This document shows positions 23,548-32,919 of a DNA stretch of 64,000 nt, piece by piece; position 1 is the stretch's first letter; each line of letters opens with the position of its first letter. This DNA is from an uncultured Flavobacteriaceae bacterium (GTDB lineage Bacteria; Bacteroidota; Bacteroidia; Flavobacteriales; Flavobacteriaceae): NCBI GenBank assembly GCA_947493535.1, contig CANLRK010000005.1:1-64000 (forward strand), given 5' to 3'. A program made the translations under genes and the position numbers. The notes under the pieces were generated by a model, which was not told the origin of the DNA, did not search any database, and saw nothing but the letters and a program-made list of their open reading frames with translations.

Positions 23548-24845
23548 AAAGGAGATTTTAACTTAAATTTCTTTTCCATTATCAAATCACCTCTTTTTAT
23601 TTTCATCGTAATTTCTTTATCATCTTCATCATGAAAGAGAGCTGTTATACTTTTTAACTTATACTGATATGTTTTTTTCCCATTTACCTCAAGTAACACA
23701 TCATCTTTACGTAATCCAACTATAGCAGCTGGCGAGTTTTCCCTAACATGATCTATAACAAACTCAGGAGTTAACACATAACTCAAGTCTACGTATGAAA
23801 TAAAATTATTTTCCTTTAAACTTTTTATTAATTCGTTATTGTTATTTTTAGCTACAGCATCACCATCCTGACGTAACACTAGTCCAGATTTATTATAATA
23901 AAAAGGGTTGTCAATATGTTTGTTAGGCTTCACATACATTTTTGAGTTATTATAATCAAAAACCACCGTAAATCGCTTCAACAAATCCCCTCCTATACTT
24001 CCAGCTCTAGTAGAAAAGTCTTTCAATTCGTCAGGCAACACATCTTTATATGGATATGATATTTTCACATCCTTAAACACCCTTCCTACAAACTCTAATT
24101 CATTTATTTTGCTACGCTTACCTAAAATTTCCCCAGAAACTGTCATCCCTAAATAATCCTCATAATACCCATAATGATTAATTGCTATAACATCTTCCTT
24201 AAACATCCACATACCATCACTCATTCCTGTGTCTATTAAAAAATTTTCCACAATACTATCTCCCAACTTAACTCCCACAAAAGGTTTTCCTTTTGAAAAA
24301 GCTAAATCAACTTCGGTAAAACGATTCCACCTTTTTTTGTAATAGTCTTTTTTATATACTTTCATGAGTTCTTGTTCATACAGTAACTCCACAACAAAAT
24401 CTTTAAAAAAATGATACCCAATTATTCCATTGATTTCTTCTCCTAAATATGACGATAAGTTATTTCCTTGATTAAAAGCAACGTATATAATATGATTCTC
24501 ACTTCTTACACCTCCAATTTCTACTGTATTATTTCTTGACTTTAGTGCCTTTACCTCTATATCATTAGCCCCTTTTACGGTAAAAAACTCAGCCTGATTT
24601 AAAGCCAGTGAATCTACTTCAGTTACATTAAATAAAATTGTTTCTTTCACACCTGAATCAAGTAAAAAAGATAGCTCTACCCCGTTAACAGACACAGGAA
24701 TTACCATTAAATTACTAACCAAATTAAACGGTATTTTAGCTTTATGCTTTTTAGTAGAGAACTCAAAATCAGATTGCCCAAACGAAAAGCTAATCATAAG
24801 TAAACACCCAAGTAATGCAATATATTTTTTAAACATCAATTTCAT
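23520..24845 (-). CDS. retropepsin-like aspartic protease with PDZ domain
   Basis: The 441-residue product has a signal peptide (about 1-23), then two pepsin/retropepsin-like halves: the first active-site motif is LLDSG (about 62-66), the second LIDTG (about 204-208). A PDZ domain follows (about 365-430; VRENSPAAIVGLRKDDVLLEVNG). This architecture is common in Bacteroidota and points to a secreted or periplasmic protease, though the first motif has Ser in place of Thr. Start could be either the first or the fourth codon (MKLM). The last codons overlap the terminator of the facing gene. Confidence 0.85.
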   Translation of the reverse strand: MKLMFKKYIALLGCLLMISFSFGQSDFEFSTKKHKAKIPFNLVSNLMVIPVSVNGVELSFLLDSGVKETILFNVTEVDSLALNQAEFFTVKGANDIEVKALKSRNNTVEIGGVRSENHIIYVAFNQGNNLSSYLGEEINGIIGYHFFKDFVVELLYEQELMKVYKKDYYKKRWNRFTEVDLAFSKGKPFVGVKLGDSIVENFLIDTGMSDGMWMFKEDVIAINHYGYYEDYLGMTVSGEILGKRSKINELEFVGRVFKDVKISYPYKDVLPDELKDFSTRAGSIGGDLLKRFTVVFDYNNSKMYVKPNKHIDNPFYYNKSGLVLRQDGDAVAKNNNNELIKSLKENNFISYVDLSYVLTPEFVIDHVRENSPAAIVGLRKDDVLLEVNGKKTYQYKLKSITALFHDEDDKEITMKIKRGDLIMEKKFKLKSPLKKNTLVQN

Positions 24846-24950
24846 AACACTCTAATTCAATAAAAAAGGTACAATTTTATTCCCTACCTCATCAAAATTT
24901 TAACACTAATTAACGTATGTGTTCCCTAACCATATTCTAATAAAAATGTG

Positions 24951-24958
24951 TAATTTTG
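24951..24958 (+). promoter_or_regulatory. aminotransferase-murB promoter (-7 box)
   Basis: TAATTTTG matches TAnnTTTG, 25 nt before the ATG at 24984. Confidence 0.6.
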
Positions 24959-24983
24959 GAGTTTCAAAAAACAAGATTGAAAA

Positions 24984-26180
24984 ATGCCAAAAATCTCAGT
25001 TAAAGGTACTGCAATGCCTCAATCACCTATAAGAAAATTAGTTCCTTTTGCAGAAGATGCTAAAAAAAGAGGTGTACATGTATTTCATTTAAACATCGGA
25101 CAACCTGATATTAAAACACCACAAGTTGCTCTTGATGCTATAAAAAACAACACCATAGATGTTTTAGCGTACTCACGTTCAGAAGGATCAGAAGAGTATA
25201 GAACTAAAATTGCTAATTACTATAAGGCACATAATGTTACCATTAACCATAACAATGTAATTGTAACCACGGGAGGTTCCGAAGCCTTACTTTTTACCTT
25301 CGGAAGTATCATGGATCAAGGAGATGAAGTAATCATCCCAGAGCCATTTTACGCAAACTACAATGGTTTTTCAACCGCATCAGGCGTAAATGTTGTTCCT
25401 GTTATGTCGAGTATTGATAACTGTTTTGCTCTTCCTCCAATTGAAGAATTTGAAAAACTAATAACAGAAAAAACAAAAGCAATATTAATTTGTAATCCAG
25501 GTAATCCAACCGGATACTTATATAGTAAGGAGGAAATTAAAAAATTAGCCGCCATTGTCAAAAAGCACGACTTATTCTTAATTGCTGACGAAGTATACCG
25601 CGAATTTGCTTATGACGGATTAACACATCATTCTATTTTAGCCGAGGAAGGACTAGATGAAAATGCTATTGTAATAGATTCTGTATCTAAACGTTACAGC
25701 ATGTGTGGTGCTCGTATCGGATGTATCGTATCACGAAACAAAACCTTTATGGACACAGCCCTTAAGTTTGCACAAGCTAGACTAAGCCCTCCTACTTATG
25801 CACAAATAGCATCTGAAGCTGCCTTAGATACTCCTCAAAGTTATTTTGATAATGTTATTGAAGAATATACTTCAAGAAGAAATACATTAATCAATGAGCT
25901 CAAAAAAATTGATGGCGTAAAAGTGGCTACACCTAAAGGCGCTTTTTATTGCATTGCAGAATTACCTATAAACAATGCTGATGATTTCGCGCAGTGGCTT
26001 TTAGAAAAATTTGACTTGAACGGCAAAACAATCATGGTTGCTCCTGCAGCTGGATTTTATTCTACCCCAGGTGTTGGGTTAAATCAAATAAGAATAGCTT
26101 ATGTTCTTAAGGAGGAAGATTTAATTACAGCGGCTACTATTTTAAAAAATGCATTAGCTGAATACAAAAGTCAAGTATAA
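24984..26180 (+). CDS. PLP-dependent aminotransferase, class I/II
   Basis: The 398-residue enzyme belongs to fold-type I aminotransferases of the aspartate/tyrosine type. PLP would bind Lys236 in DSVSKRYSMCGARIG. The NPGNPTG motif, the IADEVYREFAYDG segment and the final arginine region (NQIRIAYVL) are present. Length fits family AspC/PatA-like enzymes. The substrate is not evident; aspartate is likely. murB follows after 27 nt, so the two may be co-transcribed from the promoter at 24951. Confidence 0.92.
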   Translation: MPKISVKGTAMPQSPIRKLVPFAEDAKKRGVHVFHLNIGQPDIKTPQVALDAIKNNTIDVLAYSRSEGSEEYRTKIANYYKAHNVTINHNNVIVTTGGSEALLFTFGSIMDQGDEVIIPEPFYANYNGFSTASGVNVVPVMSSIDNCFALPPIEEFEKLITEKTKAILICNPGNPTGYLYSKEEIKKLAAIVKKHDLFLIADEVYREFAYDGLTHHSILAEEGLDENAIVIDSVSKRYSMCGARIGCIVSRNKTFMDTALKFAQARLSPPTYAQIASEAALDTPQSYFDNVIEEYTSRRNTLINELKKIDGVKVATPKGAFYCIAELPINNADDFAQWLLEKFDLNGKTIMVAPAAGFYSTPGVGLNQIRIAYVLKEEDLITAATILKNALAEYKSQV

Positions 26181-26207
26181 TTTAAATCACCAGAACACAC
26201 ATCTATT

Positions 26208-27221
26208 TTGAATATCTTACATAACATATCACTTAAAAACTACAATACCTTTGGTATTAACGTGAACGCTAAAAACTTTGTACAAGCAAATTCTATAGAA
26301 GAACTTCAGGAAATTATTCAGTTAAATTATCCAGATAAGTTCTTGCTTGGTGGCGGAAGTAATATGCTACTTACTAAAGATATTGATAATGCTCTTGTAA
26401 TTTATTTAAATTTAAAAGGAAAAAAAATTATCCAACAAGATGATGATTTTGTTTATATAAAAGCTCATGCTGGCGAAAACTGGCATGAGTTTGTTTTATG
26501 GTGTCTTGAGCATGACTTTGGTGGGCTCGAAAACATGTCACTTATACCAGGTAATGTAGGGACTGCACCAATACAAAACATAGGCGCTTATGGAAAAGAA
26601 CTTAAAGATAATTTTGTTTCCTGCGAAACTATAGAAATTGCTACTGGAAAAACACGCAACTTTACCAAAGAGGCTTGTAATTTTGACTACAGAAACTCTG
26701 TTTTTAAAAATGAATTAAAAGGGCAATACATCATTACATCTGTAAGCTTTAAACTTACAAAACACAGCCACAAAACTAACACCTCATACGGTGCTATTGA
26801 AGCTGAACTTGCAGCAAAAAATATTAAAAAACCTAGTATTACAGATATTTCTAATGCCGTAATTGCTATTAGAAACTCTAAACTCCCTGATCCAAAAAAA
26901 CTAGGTAATAGCGGTAGTTTTTTTAAAAACCCCGTAGTACCTAACACTATTTTCAATACGTTTATTCAGCAGTTTCCTGAAGCTCCAAGTTATAAAGTTT
27001 CCGATACCGAAACTAAAATACCAGCAGGATGGCTTATTGAAAAAGCTGGTTTTAAAGGTAAAAGGTTCGGTGATGCCGGTGTGCATAAAAACCAAGCTTT
27101 GGTTTTGGTAAACTATGGCAATGCAACTGGTCAAGAAATATGGGATTTAGCCATGCGGATTAAAACCACTGTCTTTGAAAAATTTGGAATTGAAATCAAC
27201 CCCGAAGTAAATATCTATTAA
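26208..27221 (+). CDS. murB: UDP-N-acetylenolpyruvoylglucosamine reductase
   Basis: MurB reduces enolpyruvyl-UDP-GlcNAc to UDP-MurNAc in peptidoglycan synthesis, using FAD and NADPH. At 337 residues it is the E. coli-type (long) MurB. The FAD segment LLGGGSNMLLTKD, GAYGKELKDNF and the C-terminal LGNSGSFFKNPVV with its catalytic Ser are present. The start is TTG at 26208: the following NILHNISLKNYNTFGI matches the family start, and no in-frame ATG lies upstream. It follows the aminotransferase gene by 27 nt. Confidence 0.94.
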   Translation: MNILHNISLKNYNTFGINVNAKNFVQANSIEELQEIIQLNYPDKFLLGGGSNMLLTKDIDNALVIYLNLKGKKIIQQDDDFVYIKAHAGENWHEFVLWCLEHDFGGLENMSLIPGNVGTAPIQNIGAYGKELKDNFVSCETIEIATGKTRNFTKEACNFDYRNSVFKNELKGQYIITSVSFKLTKHSHKTNTSYGAIEAELAAKNIKKPSITDISNAVIAIRNSKLPDPKKLGNSGSFFKNPVVPNTIFNTFIQQFPEAPSYKVSDTETKIPAGWLIEKAGFKGKRFGDAGVHKNQALVLVNYGNATGQEIWDLAMRIKTTVFEKFGIEINPEVNIY

Positions 27222-27270
27222 ACATATAACTTTAAATCATTATTTTTATCCTTAAATAAAGATAAAACTG

Positions 27271-28929
27271 ATGAAATTTTTACGCTTATTTCTTTTAATT
27301 TTCCCAATTACTACATTAGCTCAAAACGGACTTTTTGAGGACCATAAAAAATTTACACGACAAGATTCTCTTCGCGGAAGCATAACTCCAGAACGTGAGT
27401 GGTGGAATGTAACACATTACAATTTATCTCTTGAGGTTTTTCCAGAAACTAAAACCTTAAAAGGAAAAAACACTATTTCTTTTGAGGTCTTAAAAAATGC
27501 AAAAAAGATGCAACTAGACCTTCAAGAACCTATGCGCATTACTAAAATAGTACATCATAATAATTTAATTGATCAATCACTGTCATTTAAACGAGAGGGC
27601 AATGTTTATTGGGTATTATTTCCTAATACACTAATAAAAACAACTCATCATAACATCTCGGTATTTTTTGAAGGAAAACCAACCGAAAGTATAAATCCAC
27701 CATGGTCAGGCGGAATTACTTGGAAAAAAGATCGTAAGGGTACAGATTTTATCGCATCGTCCAACCAAGGAATTGGCGCAAGTATTTGGTGGCCCAATAA
27801 GGATCATAGTTATGATGAACCCGACAACGGTGCTTTGATTACAGTAACAACTCCAGAGCATTTAACCAATGTTTCTAATGGAAGATTAATTAATACCACT
27901 CATTTAAAGAAAGAGAAGAAAAAAATTTATCAATGGGAAGTAAAAAATCCTATTAACAATTACGGTGTAAATATTAATATTGGTGATTATGTAAGATTTT
28001 CCGAAACATATAAAGGAGAAAACGGATTGTTAGATTGTGATTATTGGGTATTGAGAGAAAACTTAGAAAAAGCTAAAAAACAGTTTAAGCAAGCGTCCAT
28101 GACTTTGGAGGCTTTTGAATACTGGTTTGGCCCATATCCTTTTTACGAAGATAGCTACAAATTAGTTGAAGCCCCTTATTTAGGCATGGAACATCAAAGC
28201 TCTGTAACCTATGGAAATGATTATATAAACGGCTATAAAGGCACCGATTTAAGCGGTACTGGAGTTGGGCTAAAATTCGATTTTATTATCGTACATGAAA
28301 GTGGTCATGAGTGGTTTGCTAATAGCATTACTAATAAAGATGTGGCAGACATGTGGATACATGAGAGCTTTACCGCCTATTCCGAAAGTTTATTTGTTGA
28401 TTACCATTTTTCAACTAAAGAAGCAGAAGACTACATAATCGGCACAAGAAAAGCTATTTTAAACGATAAACCTATAATAGGAAAATATCATGTTAATCAA
28501 GAAGGATCAAGCGATATGTATTATAAGGGCGCTAACATGCTACATACTTTACGTCAAATTATTAATAACGACACTTTATGGCGCAAAATTCTGCGTGGAC
28601 TTAACAAAGAATTTTACCATCAACAAGTAAGCACTAAACAAATAGAAAATTACATTAGTACACATGCTAAACTTGACTTAAACGGCTTTTTTAATCAATA
28701 TTTAAGAGACGTTAAAATACCTGTTTTTAAATACAAAGTGAAAAAAAATAAATTATGCTATAAGTTCACAAACGCAGTAAGCAATTTTGCGATACCCGTA
28801 AAAGTTTGGATAAACAATAAGCCTATTTGGTTAAACACTACAACCAAAACAAATTCTTTTAAGTTTAACGAAATAATTAAATCAATTCAAACAGATAGAA
28901 ATTTTTACATAACCTCGCAAAAACAATAA
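27271..28929 (+). CDS. M1 family metallopeptidase (aminopeptidase)
   Basis: The 552-residue product has a signal peptide (about 1-17), an N-terminal beta-rich domain, and a gluzincin catalytic domain. The zinc site is HESGH at 342-346 with Glu365 (WIHESF), exactly the HExxH-x18-E spacing. The exopeptidase motif region GMEHQSS replaces the usual GAMEN, which is typical of secreted Bacteroidota members. It would trim peptides in the periplasm or outside the cell. It lies 49 nt after murB; no clear promoter is visible. Confidence 0.92.
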   Translation: MKFLRLFLLIFPITTLAQNGLFEDHKKFTRQDSLRGSITPEREWWNVTHYNLSLEVFPETKTLKGKNTISFEVLKNAKKMQLDLQEPMRITKIVHHNNLIDQSLSFKREGNVYWVLFPNTLIKTTHHNISVFFEGKPTESINPPWSGGITWKKDRKGTDFIASSNQGIGASIWWPNKDHSYDEPDNGALITVTTPEHLTNVSNGRLINTTHLKKEKKKIYQWEVKNPINNYGVNINIGDYVRFSETYKGENGLLDCDYWVLRENLEKAKKQFKQASMTLEAFEYWFGPYPFYEDSYKLVEAPYLGMEHQSSVTYGNDYINGYKGTDLSGTGVGLKFDFIIVHESGHEWFANSITNKDVADMWIHESFTAYSESLFVDYHFSTKEAEDYIIGTRKAILNDKPIIGKYHVNQEGSSDMYYKGANMLHTLRQIINNDTLWRKILRGLNKEFYHQQVSTKQIENYISTHAKLDLNGFFNQYLRDVKIPVFKYKVKKNKLCYKFTNAVSNFAIPVKVWINNKPIWLNTTTKTNSFKFNEIIKSIQTDRNFYITSQKQ

Positions 28930-28960
28930 AAAAGCATTATTGAACCCATTTTTTTATTCC

Positions 28961-28968
28961 TATCTTTG
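28961..28968 (+). promoter_or_regulatory. promoter of 68-residue cysteine-rich gene (-7 box)
   Basis: TATCTTTG matches TAnnTTTG exactly; the ATG is 16 nt downstream. Confidence 0.6.
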
Positions 28969-28984
28969 TAATAAATTTATGTAA

Positions 28985-29191
28985 ATGAAACTTTTATTAT
29001 TGACAATAGGCTTATTAGCATTAGGAGTTATAGGAATCGCTATAAAACTTTGGGCAAAAAAAGATGGAGAATTTGCTGGTACTTGCGCTAGCCAAAACCC
29101 TGTTTTAAACAAATCTGGAGAACCATGTGGTTTTTGTGGAAAACCTGCTGAAGAGTTTGGTACTTGTAATGAACCTCAACATAAAAATTAA
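28985..29191 (+). CDS. small membrane-anchored cysteine-rich protein
   Basis: The 68-residue product has one N-terminal membrane segment (about 2-22) and a soluble tail with four cysteines in the order GTCAS, EPCGFCGK, GTCNE. The CxxC in the middle and flanking single cysteines suggest a small zinc or iron-sulfur site. I recall similar short 'membrane or secreted' proteins across Bacteroidota, with no assigned function. It has its own promoter and is 28 nt before the glycosyltransferase gene. Confidence 0.8.
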   Translation: MKLLLLTIGLLALGVIGIAIKLWAKKDGEFAGTCASQNPVLNKSGEPCGFCGKPAEEFGTCNEPQHKN

Positions 29192-29219
29192 ACGTCACTT
29201 TCAATAGTTCAAAAAGTTT

Positions 29220-30326
29220 ATGCTTACAATTTTACTATATGCTTTTATAGCTGTTACGGCTATACAAGTACTTTATTACCTTATTGCCTTTTCACAGTTT
29301 GCCTTTACTAAAAACAAAAATAACAAGGTTAACACCCCTCCTATTTCAGTAATTGTTTGTGCAAAAAATGAAGCAGAGAATTTACAGCAATTTTTACCTA
29401 AAATAATTACTCAAAACTACCCTAATTTTGAACTCGTTTTAATAAACGACGCCTCTTATGATAGTACTTTAGAGGTTATGGAAACTTTTAAAGAGCAATA
29501 CCAAAACATTAAAATTGTTAATGTGGTAAACAACGAAGCCTTTTGGGGCAATAAAAAATATGCATTAACACTTGGTATAAAAGCTAGTACTCACGACCAT
29601 TTATTATTCTGTGATGCAGATTGTGAGCCTAAATCTGAAAACTGGATTAGTAAAATGAGCGCTAATTTTACCAACAAAAAAAGTATTGTAATAGGCTATG
29701 GGGCATATAAAAAGAAAAAACACTCGTTACTTAACGCTTTAATACGATTTGAAACTTTATTAACCGCCATACAATATTTTTCATATGCCAAACTAGGCAA
29801 CCCATATATGGGGGTAGGAAGAAATTTAGCCTATACAAAAGAAACTTTTTTTAACCACAGTGGCTTTATGAGCCACATGAATGTACGCTCAGGTGATGAT
29901 GATTTGTTTGTTAATGAAGCTGCAACTAAATCCAATACAAGTATTGAATTTTCAGAAGAAAGTCATACAGAGTCAATTCCTTCATCTAACTTTTTGGAAT
30001 GGTTTCATCAAAAAAGAAGGCACATATCTACTGCTAAACATTACAAGTTTAAAGACAAGTTTTTTTTAAGCACCTTTTACATTTCTCAATTTTTATTTTG
30101 GTTGATGTTTATTACACTTATTAGCATACAATTTAAATGGGAAATTGTAATGAGTATACTTGGTATTAAATTATTCTTACAGTACATTATTTTCGGTGTT
30201 TCGGCTAAAAAGTTAAAAGAACAAGACATAATTTTCGCTATTCCTTTCTTAGAGTTTTTTCTAATTCTGTTTCAAATGATTATATTTATAACTAACATGT
30301 TTTCAAAACCAAATCATTGGAAGTAA
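29220..30326 (+). CDS. family 2 glycosyltransferase, membrane-bound
   Basis: The 368-residue product has an N-terminal membrane segment (about 1-22), a GT-A catalytic domain starting ISVIVCAKNEAENL (about 41-54), the DxD-like metal motif CDADCEP, and a late SGDDDLF plus QKRRH segment, which corresponds to the D-D-(Q/R)xxRW pattern of processive GT2 enzymes. Two or three C-terminal helices follow (about 280-360). It probably adds sugar to a lipid or surface glycan; donor and acceptor are unknown. Its stop overlaps the sigma factor start by 10 nt. Confidence 0.88.
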   Translation: MLTILLYAFIAVTAIQVLYYLIAFSQFAFTKNKNNKVNTPPISVIVCAKNEAENLQQFLPKIITQNYPNFELVLINDASYDSTLEVMETFKEQYQNIKIVNVVNNEAFWGNKKYALTLGIKASTHDHLLFCDADCEPKSENWISKMSANFTNKKSIVIGYGAYKKKKHSLLNALIRFETLLTAIQYFSYAKLGNPYMGVGRNLAYTKETFFNHSGFMSHMNVRSGDDDLFVNEAATKSNTSIEFSEESHTESIPSSNFLEWFHQKRRHISTAKHYKFKDKFFLSTFYISQFLFWLMFITLISIQFKWEIVMSILGIKLFLQYIIFGVSAKKLKEQDIIFAIPFLEFFLILFQMIIFITNMFSKPNHWK

Positions 30327-30883
30327 ACAGCGCAATAATATTACATCATATAGCCGAAGCTAAAAAAGGAAAGCAAAGTGCGTTTAATTTTTTATTAGAT
30401 ACGTATTGGAATGAGGTTTACGGATTTCAAATAAAAAGAACAAAAGATGAAGTTGAAGCAGAAGACATAACTATTCAAACCTTTTCAAAAGCATTTCATA
30501 AAATTGATTTATTTGACGAACAATACAAATTTAGCACTTGGTTAATAACAATTTCTAAAAATATACATTACGATTTTCTTCGAAAAAAGAAAGCTTCAAT
30601 AGCAAGTAACACAACTACTGATAGTGAAAATTATTTACATCATATTGCTGACGAAACTCCAACTATTGAAGATAAAATCATTACCGAACAAAACTTAGCC
30701 AAGCTACTAAAAGACATTAAAAAACTAAAACCACATTACCAACAAGTAATACAATTACGTTATTTTCAGGAAATGAGTTACAAAGAAATTGCCCAAGAAA
30801 TTAATGAACCTATCAATAATGTTAAAGTAAAATTACTTCGCGCTCGTAAGTTGTTAGCAGAAATTATTGCTACCAACAATTAA
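30317..30883 (+). CDS. ECF-type RNA polymerase sigma factor
   Basis: The 188-residue product contains sigma region 2 (about 22-95; EVEAEDITIQTFSKAFHKI and FSTWLITISKN) and region 4 (about 130-185; HYQQVIQLRYFQEMSYKEIAQEI). It starts at a TTG inside the end of the glycosyltransferase gene, so it is probably translated by coupling to that gene. No anti-sigma factor gene is next to it; lipA follows with its own promoter. Target promoters cannot be inferred. Confidence 0.92.
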   Translation: MEVNSAIILHHIAEAKKGKQSAFNFLLDTYWNEVYGFQIKRTKDEVEAEDITIQTFSKAFHKIDLFDEQYKFSTWLITISKNIHYDFLRKKKASIASNTTTDSENYLHHIADETPTIEDKIITEQNLAKLLKDIKKLKPHYQQVIQLRYFQEMSYKEIAQEINEPINNVKVKLLRARKLLAEIIATNN

Positions 30884-30950
30884 AACCAAACACACACTAC
30901 ACCACTACATTCACTAAGCCGCAAGGTGTGTGTAATTGCAATATTATCGC

Positions 30951-30958
30951 TATCTTTG
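30951..30958 (+). promoter_or_regulatory. lipA promoter (-7 box)
   Basis: TATCTTTG matches TAnnTTTG, 22 nt before the lipA ATG. Confidence 0.65.
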
Positions 30959-30980
30959 CCAATCGTTATAGACCTATATT

Positions 30981-31853
30981 ATGAATACAGATCAAACTAG
31001 TGTACTTCCTCCTAAAGGAAAACCAAAATGGTTAAAAGTAAAACTTCCTGTTGGAAAAAAGTATACCGATTTACGTGGCTTAGTAGATAAATACAAATTA
31101 AATACCATTTGCACTTCTGGTAGCTGTCCGAACATGGGAGAATGCTGGGGAGAAGGAACTGCTACGTTTATGATATTAGGTAATATCTGTACTAGATCTT
31201 GTGGATTTTGTGGTGTTAAAACGGGAAGACCAGAAACAGTTGACTGGGACGAGCCTGAAAAAGTAGCTCGATCTATAAAACTCATGAAAATTAAACATGC
31301 CGTTCTAACATCGGTAGATCGTGATGACTTAAAAGATATGGGTACCATTATCTGGACTGAAACAGTTAAAGCTATAAGACGGATGAATCCAGAAACCACT
31401 TTAGAAACCTTAATCCCTGATTTTCAAGGAGTAGAAAAACATCTTGATAAAATGATTGAAGTAGCCCCTGAAGTTATTTCCCATAATATGGAAACCGTAA
31501 AAAGGCTAACTAGAGAAGTTCGTATTCAAGCTAAGTATGAACGTAGCTTAGAGGTTTTACGCTACTTAAAAGCCAATGGACAACGCCGTACTAAAACAGG
31601 TATCATGTTAGGTTTAGGTGAAACTAAAGAAGAAGTCATTGAAACTCTTCATGATATTAAAAATGCTAATGTAGATGTAGTAACTATAGGGCAGTATTTA
31701 CAGCCAAGTAAAAATCATTTACCTGTACAACGCTTTGTTACTCCAGATGAATTTGCTGAATATGAAAAAATAGGAAAAGAGCTTGGTTTTAGACATGTAG
31801 AAAGTGGTGCTTTAGTACGTTCCTCATACAAAGCACATAAACATATTTTATAA
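30981..31853 (+). CDS. lipA: lipoyl synthase
   Basis: LipA inserts two sulfurs into protein-bound octanoyl groups to make lipoyl cofactor for pyruvate and 2-oxoglutarate dehydrogenases. The 290-residue product has both clusters: the auxiliary [4Fe-4S] cysteines Cys44, Cys49, Cys55 ([12 protein letters not shown]) and the radical-SAM CxxxCxxC at Cys70, Cys74, Cys77 (CTRSCGFC). The C-terminal [12 protein letters not shown] contains the conserved RSSY. A GAPDH gene follows after 8 nt in the same operon. Confidence 0.97.
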   Translation: MNTDQTSVLPPKGKPKWLKVKLPVGKKYTDLRGLVDKYKLNTICTSGSCPNMGECWGEGTATFMILGNICTRSCGFCGVKTGRPETVDWDEPEKVARSIKLMKIKHAVLTSVDRDDLKDMGTIIWTETVKAIRRMNPETTLETLIPDFQGVEKHLDKMIEVAPEVISHNMETVKRLTREVRIQAKYERSLEVLRYLKANGQRRTKTGIMLGLGETKEEVIETLHDIKNANVDVVTIGQYLQPSKNHLPVQRFVTPDEFAEYEKIGKELGFRHVESGALVRSSYKAHKHIL

Positions 31854-31861
31854 AACTAAAT

Positions 31862-32890
31862 TTGAGTAAAAAGACAAATATTGCAATTAATGGGTTTGGA
31901 CGTATTGGAAGAACTCTTTTTAGACTGCTTATTAATAACCCTAGCATTAATGTTGTTGCTATAAATGATCTTTCAGATAGTAAAACATTAGCGCATTTAC
32001 TTAAGTATGATAGTGTTCACGGGGTATGTCATGAAACAATTTCGTACGACGAAAACCATATCATTGTTAACAACACAAAAATCCCACTTAACCGCCAATC
32101 TACTTTAGAAAACTTAAATTGGCAGTCATATAATGTTGATATCGTTATTGAAAGTACCGGTAAATTTAAAACCTCAAAAGAATTAAAGCATCATATTAAC
32201 AACGGAGCAAAAAAAGTTATCCTTAGTGTCCCTCCACTATCTGACGATATTAAAATGATTGTTTTAGGTGTTAATGAGCATATATTAGATGGATCTGAAA
32301 GCATTATTTCAAACGCTTCCTGCACCACCAACAATGCCGCTCCTATGATTAAAATTATTGACGAACTTTGCGGTATTGAACAAGCATATATTACTACAGT
32401 ACACTCATTTACCACTGACCAGAGCTTACATGATCAACCTCATAGAGATTTAAGACGAGCACGAGCCGCAACACAATCAATTATTCCAACAACTACAGGA
32501 GCCGCAAAAGCTATCACTCATATTTTTCCTCAACTTTCAAATGCTATTGGAGGATGTGGAATCAGAGTTCCTGTACCTGATGGTTCATTGACAGACATCA
32601 CTTTTAACGTAAAAAAAGAAGTCAGTATAGACACTATTAACCACAAATTTAAAGAAGCTGCAAAAACAAATCTAAAAGGCATACTAGCCTACACAGAAGC
32701 TCCCATAGTTTCTGTTGATATTTTAGGAAGTCCGTACTCTTGCACCTTTGATGCACAACTAACTTCAGTAATTAAAAAAATGGTTAAAATTGTGGGTTGG
32801 TACGATAATGAAACAGGGTACTGCAACAGATTAATTGATTTGATTAAATACACAATAAAACTTACCTCTTACGAAAAGCAAGTTGATTAA
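31862..32890 (+). CDS. gap: glyceraldehyde-3-phosphate dehydrogenase, type I
   Basis: This enzyme oxidises glyceraldehyde-3-phosphate in glycolysis. The 342-residue protein opens with the NAD-binding INGFGRIGRTLFRLL and has the catalytic Cys154 in SNASCTTNNAAP, followed by TVHSFTTDQ and the SLTDITFNV segment. The start is TTG at 31862, since the sequence matches the family N-terminus and no ATG is available upstream. It follows lipA by 8 nt, an unusual place for a glycolytic gene, so a second GAPDH elsewhere in the genome would not surprise. Confidence 0.95.
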   Translation: MSKKTNIAINGFGRIGRTLFRLLINNPSINVVAINDLSDSKTLAHLLKYDSVHGVCHETISYDENHIIVNNTKIPLNRQSTLENLNWQSYNVDIVIESTGKFKTSKELKHHINNGAKKVILSVPPLSDDIKMIVLGVNEHILDGSESIISNASCTTNNAAPMIKIIDELCGIEQAYITTVHSFTTDQSLHDQPHRDLRRARAATQSIIPTTTGAAKAITHIFPQLSNAIGGCGIRVPVPDGSLTDITFNVKKEVSIDTINHKFKEAAKTNLKGILAYTEAPIVSVDILGSPYSCTFDAQLTSVIKKMVKIVGWYDNETGYCNRLIDLIKYTIKLTSYEKQVD

Positions 32891-32906
32891 TTTAACGCAA
32901 AAATTG

Positions 32907-32914
32907 TATCTTTA
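32907..32914 (+). promoter_or_regulatory. histidine kinase gene promoter (-7 box), leaderless arrangement
   Basis: TATCTTTA differs from TAnnTTTG in the last base and is followed after 5 nt by the ATG at 32920, so the mRNA would have almost no leader. Confidence 0.45.
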
Positions 32915-32919
32915 TTTTT

